Below, in pieces: positions 59,238-64,000 of a stretch of DNA of 64,000 bases. The stretch is from Paenibacillus solanacearum. Lineage in GTDB: Bacteria; Bacillota; Bacilli; Paenibacillales; NBRC-103111. The stretch is from positions 310,001-374,000 of the forward strand of contig NZ_CAJVAS010000001.1 of NCBI RefSeq assembly GCF_910593845.1. The letters are read 5' to 3'. The translations under genes and the position numbers were made by a program. The notes beneath the pieces were generated by a model. It was given only the letters and a program-made list of their open reading frames with translations. It searched no databases and had not been told where the DNA came from. Each line of letters begins with the position of its first letter. Position 1 is the stretch's first letter.

Positions 59238-59594
59238 ATGGTAAGAGGCTATATAGCATTAAGTCTGGCGGTTGTATTCGAAATATGCGGTACAACGATG
59301 CTCAAGATGTCCGAAGGCTTCACCCACCTGCTGCCTTCTGCCGGTGCCGTGATCGGATTCGGTCTTGCATTTTATTCGCTTTCCCGGAGCCTGCGGACCG
59401 TGCCGCTCAGCTTGGCCTATGCCATCTGGTCGGGCGTAGGCACCGTTCTTACGGCGCTGATCGGCGTAGCGATATGGGATGAAGCCTTCGGCGTCTACAC
59501 GATGATCGGCATCGCCGCCATCGTCGGAGGCGTCATTTTATTGAATGTCCCGGATCGTGCGGACAACGCGGCCAGCCAGAAGCTGCAAGGATGA
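59238..59594 (+). CDS. Small multidrug resistance (SMR) transporter, second of a pair
   Basis: 118 residues, four transmembrane segments, TM1 Glu in Val-Phe-Glu-Ile-Cys-Gly-Thr and TM3 Tyr-Ala-Ile-Trp-Ser-Gly-Val-Gly-Thr. It is 25 bases after the first SMR gene, behind GCGGAGG. The pair resembles the EbrAB/YkkCD type. No guanidine riboswitch was seen upstream, so control is probably through the TetR protein alone. Confidence 0.93.
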   Translation: MVRGYIALSLAVVFEICGTTMLKMSEGFTHLLPSAGAVIGFGLAFYSLSRSLRTVPLSLAYAIWSGVGTVLTALIGVAIWDEAFGVYTMIGIAAIVGGVILLNVPDRADNAASQKLQG

Positions 59595-59612
59595 ATAAGG
59601 AGGGGATCACCT

Positions 59613-60164
59613 ATGTATGCTGTGGAATGTTTTTTCGATCCTGTAAGCGAGGAGTACGTCAGGAGCATTTGGCGCGGATTGCAATCGGCCGGGATCACAT
59701 CAAGCATGCAGGCGATTGAGGGATTGCGGCCTCATGTGACGGTGGCTGTGTATGATGCCGATCTGACGTTTGATCCGTTTATTCGCCGGTTTGATGCGTT
59801 TGCGCAGCATGTGCCGTCCATGGCGCTGAAATTCGATGCGGTCGCCGTCTTCCCGACGTCCGGGACGGTATTCGCCCATCCGGCGATGACCGACGCTCTC
59901 TTTCATGTTCACCGTCGTTACTATCAGGAAATGGCCTCGTTCCAATCAATCGCGAATCCGTACTACGTTCCCGACAGCTGGAATCCCCACTGTACGTTTG
60001 CGATCAACCTCGACGCGCATGCGCTGGCCGCTGCGCTGCAGTATTGTATCGGAGCGTTTCGGCCTATGCAAGCGAGATTGACTGAAATCGCCGTCGTCAA
60101 GCTGGAATATACAGAGGGTGCATGCATCCGCAGCCGCACGATATGTTCCCGGTTGCTCCATTGA
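59613..60164 (+). CDS. 2H phosphoesterase / 2'-5' RNA ligase-like protein
   Basis: 183 residues with the two His-x-Thr motifs of the 2H superfamily: Arg-Pro-His-Val-Thr-Val (about residue 40) and Asn-Pro-His-Cys-Thr-Phe (about residue 128). The spacing and flanking hydrophobic strands fit the family, which hydrolyses or ligates 2'-5' phosphodiesters or cyclic phosphates. AAGGAGGGG precedes the ATG, 18 bases after the SMR pair, so it may be co-transcribed. Substrate unknown. Confidence 0.88.
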   Translation: MYAVECFFDPVSEEYVRSIWRGLQSAGITSSMQAIEGLRPHVTVAVYDADLTFDPFIRRFDAFAQHVPSMALKFDAVAVFPTSGTVFAHPAMTDALFHVHRRYYQEMASFQSIANPYYVPDSWNPHCTFAINLDAHALAAALQYCIGAFRPMQARLTEIAVVKLEYTEGACIRSRTICSRLLH

Positions 60165-60203
60165 CGGATATCGCAAACAGTCCATGGCGAAAGGAAGAGA
60201 CCG

Positions 60204-61058
60204 ATGAAGGATGCGAAGCTGATCGAGCTGTTTCGGCGTTTGACGCGAACGGCGATATGGGAACAACAGGCAGGTGTTGCCCTGCAATTCGATAACCATC
60301 ACCCGCAAGGCTTGGTCCGCATCGGGGATTTGTTTTATTTGTCCTCGGTTGAACTGATCGAACGTCCGGTTACGCTGGGCCAACCTAGTGAAGGGTATGA
60401 CCGTACGCCCGGACGCGGGGTCGGCCATGTATTTATATTTGACAATAGCGGACGGCTAAAGGGAGATATTGTCTTGGGGGAGGGGGCGATGTACCATCCC
60501 GGAGGGATAGATTATGACGGCCGTCATATTTGGGTATCCGTCGCGGAATACCGGCCGCATAGCCGCTCGATCATATATAAAGTGAATCCGGCGACGAGGA
60601 AAGTCGAGGAAGTGTTCCGGGTCGCCGATCATATCGGCGGGGTTGTCGTTAACGCTAGGCAAGGAGAGCTGACCGGATACAGCTGGGGCTCACGCAAGTT
60701 TTATCAATGGAGCGCGGAAGGACAGCTGCTGCGGGAAAAAGATAATCCAAGCCATTTCATCGACTATCAGGACGGCCAATATGCAGGGGACGGATGTATG
60801 ATCACCGGCGGAATCGCCGAGCTGCCCGATCCGGCCGGCGGTGGCTCCTAACGGTTTCAACTGGGAGGCTTGGCCCTAATCGACATGCATACGATGGAGA
60901 CGCTGCATGAAGTGCCCGTTCTCGCGCATTCTCCGCAAGGCCATGTCATCACCCGTAATCCGGTATGGGTGGAAAGCGCCGGTCAAGCGATCCGGTTATA
61001 TGCCGTACCGGATGACCACCGCGCAGAGCTGCTTATATTTGAAGCTTCTTTACGATAA
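60204..61058 (+). pseudogene. DUF6454-like gene interrupted by an in-frame stop
   Basis: The first 215 codons (60204-60851) encode a beta-propeller-like domain: His-Pro-Gln-Gly-Leu-Val-Arg, Val-Gly-His-Val-Phe-Ile-Phe-Asp, Tyr-His-Pro-Gly-Gly-Ile-Asp-Tyr-Asp-Gly and Gly-Tyr-Ser-Trp-Gly-Ser-Arg. After a TAA at 60849-60851 the same frame continues without another stop for about 68 codons as Arg-Phe-Gln-Leu-Gly-Gly-Leu-Ala-Leu-Ile-Asp, then the expected end of the fold. A TAA-to-TAC change would restore Ser-Tyr-Arg-Phe. So the gene carries one nonsense mutation, or the sequence has an error there. AAGGAAGAGACCG precedes the ATG. Function of the family unknown. Confidence 0.78.
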
Positions 61059-61197
61059 AGCCCGTCGACATTGTTCAGCGCGACAATATTTTACTGTGCC
61101 TCCGTCATATTTTACGATTGCGCTTCACGGCTCGCGCCTCTATGCTTTGATTGATTGTACGTGTCATCACATTTCACAAAAAGCATGGGGGAGCGGA

Positions 61198-63345
61198 ATG
61201 AAGCGATACCAAGATTGCTATTATTCATACGACGGTAACCGGCTGACGATTGGCAATGACGTCATCGAGCGATGCTGGGAGCTGGATGGCGGCGTACCGT
61301 ATACGAAGTCGTTATGCGACAAACACACGGGAGAGGAATGGATCAGTCCGGACGCCAACGTCCCGATGTTCCGGCTGCCGGTCCAGCTTGCCGGGGAACA
61401 GCTGGAAGTTTTTGTGACCAGCCGCTTGGACGATGACGCGGGCATCGCCAAGGAGCACCTGCTCGTGTCGCTCGTGCTCGCGTATCCGTCCTATCGCATT
61501 ACGCTGGATACGCGAGTGTATCCCGGAGCGGCCTTGATGCGGCATGCGATCGCGGTGCGATTCATTCCGGCGGACGGGCATGGGGAACAGCAAGACTGCG
61601 ATTCGGGCAAACAGGGGGATCGCATCGGGGAACCGCATCCCCATTCGGGAGCGGAAGCAACGGCTGCCGTTACGGTTCAGGTGGATGCGAACAGCAAGCC
61701 GAAGAACGCTCCGCCGGAAGATTATATCGACGCGCTCGCCATCGACGAGCTGCATTGCTCGTGGGAAGCGGTTTCGCTGCGCGATCGGACGGATACGAAC
61801 AACAACATCGTCAGCGAGGCTCGCGGTTTGCTGTATCCGAATGAAAGGCAGTGGCTCGAGGGTAACGTGCTCAAGCTGCGGAAGACGTTTGGCGACAGCG
61901 GGCTTGTATGGCTGAAGGAATCGCCGACCCGCTTCGGGCATATGCACTATGGCGAGGGCGACTACCGCATGATGGGCAAGCGGCTGTATATGACGGGAAC
62001 CGGAATCGGGTCCGAAGAGCTGCAGCCGCATGATGAGCTTTACGCCTACGGCTCCGTCGTCGGGTTGTATCAAGGCGGCGATTACGGCGCTCTCGCCCTG
62101 CTGCATCAGTATCACCAATGCTTGCGCGAATGGAAGGCCGAGCGGGATGGCTTCGTCATGAGCAATACGTGGGGAGACCGTTCCCGGGATGGGCGGGTCA
62201 GCGAAGCTTTCGTGCTGTCCGAGCTGCCCGTGGCTGCAATGCTCGGCATGACGCATTACCAGATTGATGACGGCTGGCAGCAGGGCATTACGAGCAATTC
62301 CGTCAAGCCTGGCGGAACGTGGGGCGATTATTATTCGCGCGACGGCAGCTTCTGGAATGTGCACCCGCAGCGGTTTCCGAACGGTCTGGAGCCGGTCGTC
62401 GCTAAGGCGGCCGAATGCGGCATCCAGCTCGGACTGTGGTTTTCGCCCGACTCCAGCGGCGATGGCGTCCACTGGGAGCAGGACGCGGAGCGGTTGCTGA
62501 GCCTGCACCGGCGTTACGGTATTCGCTATTTCAAATTGGACGGCATCGAGCTTCGCAGCAAGCGGGGCGAACGGAATTTGCTGAACCTGATAAGGAAGGT
62601 CGTCCGCGAAACGGCGGGCGCGGTTTATTTCAATCAGGATACGACCTCCGGCAAGCGGCTCGGTTATTACGGGCAAACGCAATACGGCGGGTTGTTTCTC
62701 GAAAACCGGTATACCGATTGGTCGAACTATTACCCTCACTGGACGCTGCGGAACTTGTGGATGCTGAGCAAATACGTGCCCGCCCAGAAGCTGCAGATCG
62801 AATTTCTTAACGTTCGGCGGAATGCCGAGCGGTACAAGGACGATCCGCTTGCCCCCGACCGGTGCGGAATCGCCTATGCGTTCGCGGTCACGATGTTCGC
62901 CAATCCGCTCGCCTGGATGGAGGTGACCGGCTTGAACGAAACGGACCAGAGCACGCTGGCTGCGCTCATTCGAGCATACAGGCAAGTACAGCCGCATATG
63001 CAGTCGGGTCATATCGTTCCGATCGGCGAAGAGCCTTCCGGCACGAGCTGGACGGGATTCCAGTCGGTGGTTAGCGAGAGGGAAGGGTACATTCTCCTGC
63101 TAAGGGAATGCAACGACAGGGAAGCGGGGAGCTTCCGGCTGTGGAACGCACCGGCTTCACGCCTGAAGCTGCACTGCATCGTGAGCTCGCAGCCCACAGA
63201 TGATCCGGCTGCCCAAGCCGTCGCGCAACACGCCTGCGAACGAGGCGGCGAGATCGCCGTCGACGGCAGCAGCGGCAGGGTGACCTGCAAGCTGAATCAT
63301 CCGTTCGCCTTTGCGCTGTATCATTATTCCGCTGCCGACGCGTAG
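61198..63345 (+). CDS. Glycoside hydrolase family 36/alpha-galactosidase-like
   Basis: 715 residues. The catalytic nucleophile Asp is in Tyr-Phe-Lys-Leu-Asp-Gly-Ile (about residue 450), preceded by Tyr-Gln-Ile-Asp-Asp-Gly-Trp-Gln; Thr-Trp-Gly-Asp-Arg-Ser and Arg-Tyr-Thr-Asp-Trp-Ser-Asn-Tyr-Tyr-Pro-His fit the barrel. This is the clan GH-D fold of alpha-galactosidases. No signal peptide, so it is cytosolic. GGGGGAGCGGA precedes the ATG at 61198. The next regulator (minus strand) may control it. Linkage specificity not determinable. Confidence 0.87.
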   Translation: MKRYQDCYYSYDGNRLTIGNDVIERCWELDGGVPYTKSLCDKHTGEEWISPDANVPMFRLPVQLAGEQLEVFVTSRLDDDAGIAKEHLLVSLVLAYPSYRITLDTRVYPGAALMRHAIAVRFIPADGHGEQQDCDSGKQGDRIGEPHPHSGAEATAAVTVQVDANSKPKNAPPEDYIDALAIDELHCSWEAVSLRDRTDTNNNIVSEARGLLYPNERQWLEGNVLKLRKTFGDSGLVWLKESPTRFGHMHYGEGDYRMMGKRLYMTGTGIGSEELQPHDELYAYGSVVGLYQGGDYGALALLHQYHQCLREWKAERDGFVMSNTWGDRSRDGRVSEAFVLSELPVAAMLGMTHYQIDDGWQQGITSNSVKPGGTWGDYYSRDGSFWNVHPQRFPNGLEPVVAKAAECGIQLGLWFSPDSSGDGVHWEQDAERLLSLHRRYGIRYFKLDGIELRSKRGERNLLNLIRKVVRETAGAVYFNQDTTSGKRLGYYGQTQYGGLFLENRYTDWSNYYPHWTLRNLWMLSKYVPAQKLQIEFLNVRRNAERYKDDPLAPDRCGIAYAFAVTMFANPLAWMEVTGLNETDQSTLAALIRAYRQVQPHMQSGHIVPIGEEPSGTSWTGFQSVVSEREGYILLLRECNDREAGSFRLWNAPASRLKLHCIVSSQPTDDPAAQAVAQHACERGGEIAVDGSSGRVTCKLNHPFAFALYHYSAADA

Positions 63346-63432
63346 CGGTCGACGTTATTCCCGGATGCGAGCCGGGACCAGGGGATCCGATCTTTCTTAA
63401 CGGCAATAGAAAATATAGCCAGTATCCATAAG

Positions 63433-63468
63433 ACAGGGACTCTTCCGCAGCATGCGGAGAGTCCCTGT
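63433..63468. terminator. Bidirectional terminator between the GH36 and AraC genes
   Basis: ACAGGGACTCT pairs with AGAGTCCCTGT, with CCGCA/TGCGG as the inner stem around a GCA loop. It touches the minus-strand stop codon at 63468. Confidence 0.65.
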
Positions 63469-64000
63469 TAGCGCATTATGTGCAAGTAATCGGCGGACAA
63501 ATCGGACTTTCGCTGGCGAAACTCCGTCGGCGTAATGCCGACGAGCTGATGGAACACCTTGCCGAAATAGCTCGCATTGTCAAAGCCCGTCTTCATCGCA
63601 ATCTGCGATATCGGGATATCGGTATGCTGCAGCAGCCGAACGGCCTCTTCGATCCGTAATTTACGCAAATAATCGATCGGCGTCGTGCCGGTGAACTTGC
63701 GAAACGTTTTGCACAAGTAATGCTTGGACAATTGCGCCGCATTCGCGATTTGTTCCAGCGAGACCGGTTCTCCGTAGTGCCGTTCGATGAACTGGTTGGC
63801 CAGCCGCACCGGCTCGGGCCAATCGCTGGACGGATGCTTCTCGCCTTCGGACAGCCGCAGCAGCGTCAGAAGCCACTCGTGTACACGGACCGACATATCG
63901 TATTTGGAATCGGCGAATTTTTTGGCGGCGACGTCGTTATACAGCTTCTGCAGGAGCAGAATCGTATCGGAATCCGGCTTGATGGCGGCTACCGGCCCGA
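63468..64000 (-). CDS. AraC-family regulator, C-terminal part (partial)
   Basis: The frame is open to the right edge of the window, so the gene continues beyond it. The visible 177 residues hold the complete AraC DNA-binding region: Val-Ser-Leu-Glu-Gln-Ile-Ala-Asn-Ala-Ala-Gln-Leu-Ser-Lys-His-Tyr-Leu-Cys-Lys-Thr-Phe and Ile-Ser-Gln-Ile-Ala-Met-Lys-Thr-Gly-Phe-Asp-Asn-Ala-Ser-Tyr-Phe, plus Gly-Ile-Thr-Pro-Thr-Glu-Phe-Arg. It is convergent with the GH36 gene and probably controls sugar genes near the right end (inference). Confidence 0.9.
   Translation of the reverse strand, partial: GPVAAIKPDSDTILLLQKLYNDVAAKKFADSKYDMSVRVHEWLLTLLRLSEGEKHPSSDWPEPVRLANQFIERHYGEPVSLEQIANAAQLSKHYLCKTFRKFTGTTPIDYLRKLRIEEAVRLLQHTDIPISQIAMKTGFDNASYFGKVFHQLVGITPTEFRQRKSDLSADYLHIMR

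Noticed and set aside
60852..61058. A separate small gene starting at 60870
   Set aside because: It is in the same frame as the upstream gene and reads as its continuation after one stop codon, with no binding site of its own.
61312..63012. A 566-codon open frame on the minus strand
   Set aside because: It mirrors the GH36 gene, whose plus-strand frame holds the catalytic residues.

Overview
The window is a chromosomal stretch of a Gram-positive, moderately GC-rich endospore-former of the Paenibacillus/Cohnella kind (Bacillota). I infer this from strong GGAGG ribosome-binding sites before almost every gene, sigma-A promoters, a T-box leader, lipoprotein signal peptides, a BmrC/BmrD-type heterodimeric ABC exporter, a YvgK-YvgL-YvgM-like molybdate locus without ModC, a MocR regulator, and many small sugar, drug-resistance and detoxification genes. 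No rRNA, tRNA, CRISPR array, insertion sequence or prophage was seen.

Layout. 1-4.8 kb: end of a GntR/UTRA regulator, then a catabolic operon of an enolase-superfamily dehydratase, a semialdehyde dehydrogenase and a beta-hydroxyacid dehydrogenase, followed by a glycerophosphodiester phosphodiesterase. 5-9 kb: a LacI repressor divergent from an FAD oxidoreductase and an orphan sugar-binding lipoprotein. 9.3-16.2 kb: scattered accessory genes (CPT-like kinase, P450, nucleotidyltransferase, luciferase-like monooxygenase, TetR/SDR divergent pair, DinB protein). 16.5-21 kb: Gfo/Idh oxidoreductase plus hydroxypyruvate-isomerase-like protein, an MFS carrier and an AraC regulator. 21.9-28 kb: drug-export block (BmrC-BmrD, MarR, DHA2 carrier). 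28-37.8 kb: SDR, a glutamine T-box and glutaminyl-tRNA synthetase, an MBL hydrolase, DUF1801/DUF1904/DUF2164 proteins, a spermidine-synthase-like enzyme, a second glycerophosphodiesterase and a Nudix hydrolase. 38.1-40.6 kb: an isolated two-gene unit, a PrsW-type intramembrane protease fused to a nuclease-like C-terminal domain and coupled to a small acidic protein. 40.8-48.5 kb: Nudix, GNAT, P-loop kinase, MFS, molybdate regulator and ModAB, peptidase E, HExxH protease. 48.7-54.3 kb: sialate O-acetylesterase and a cytochrome bd oxidase operon with a 33-residue third gene. 54.3-64 kb: MocR regulator, secreted MBL hydrolase, aldo/keto reductase, TetR plus paired SMR exporters, 2H phosphoesterase, a nonsense-interrupted gene, a GH36 alpha-galactosidase and the end of an AraC regulator.

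The strongest candidate for something undescribed is the PrsW-nuclease fusion with its putative immunity partner (38130-40642). It has its own promoter region, translational coupling and strong terminators on both sides. Its layout fits a membrane-anchored polymorphic toxin that might be released by its own protease domain. Other points of interest: a GlnRS under a Gln-specific T-box in a lineage that usually makes Gln-tRNA by transamidation; a tiny CydS/CydX-like gene overlapping cydB; three genes that seem to begin at CTG or ATT; and a gene broken by one in-frame TAA.

Terminator, promoter and operator positions were read by eye and may be off by a base or two. Gene functions are assigned from recognisable motifs and family resemblance, without database searches.
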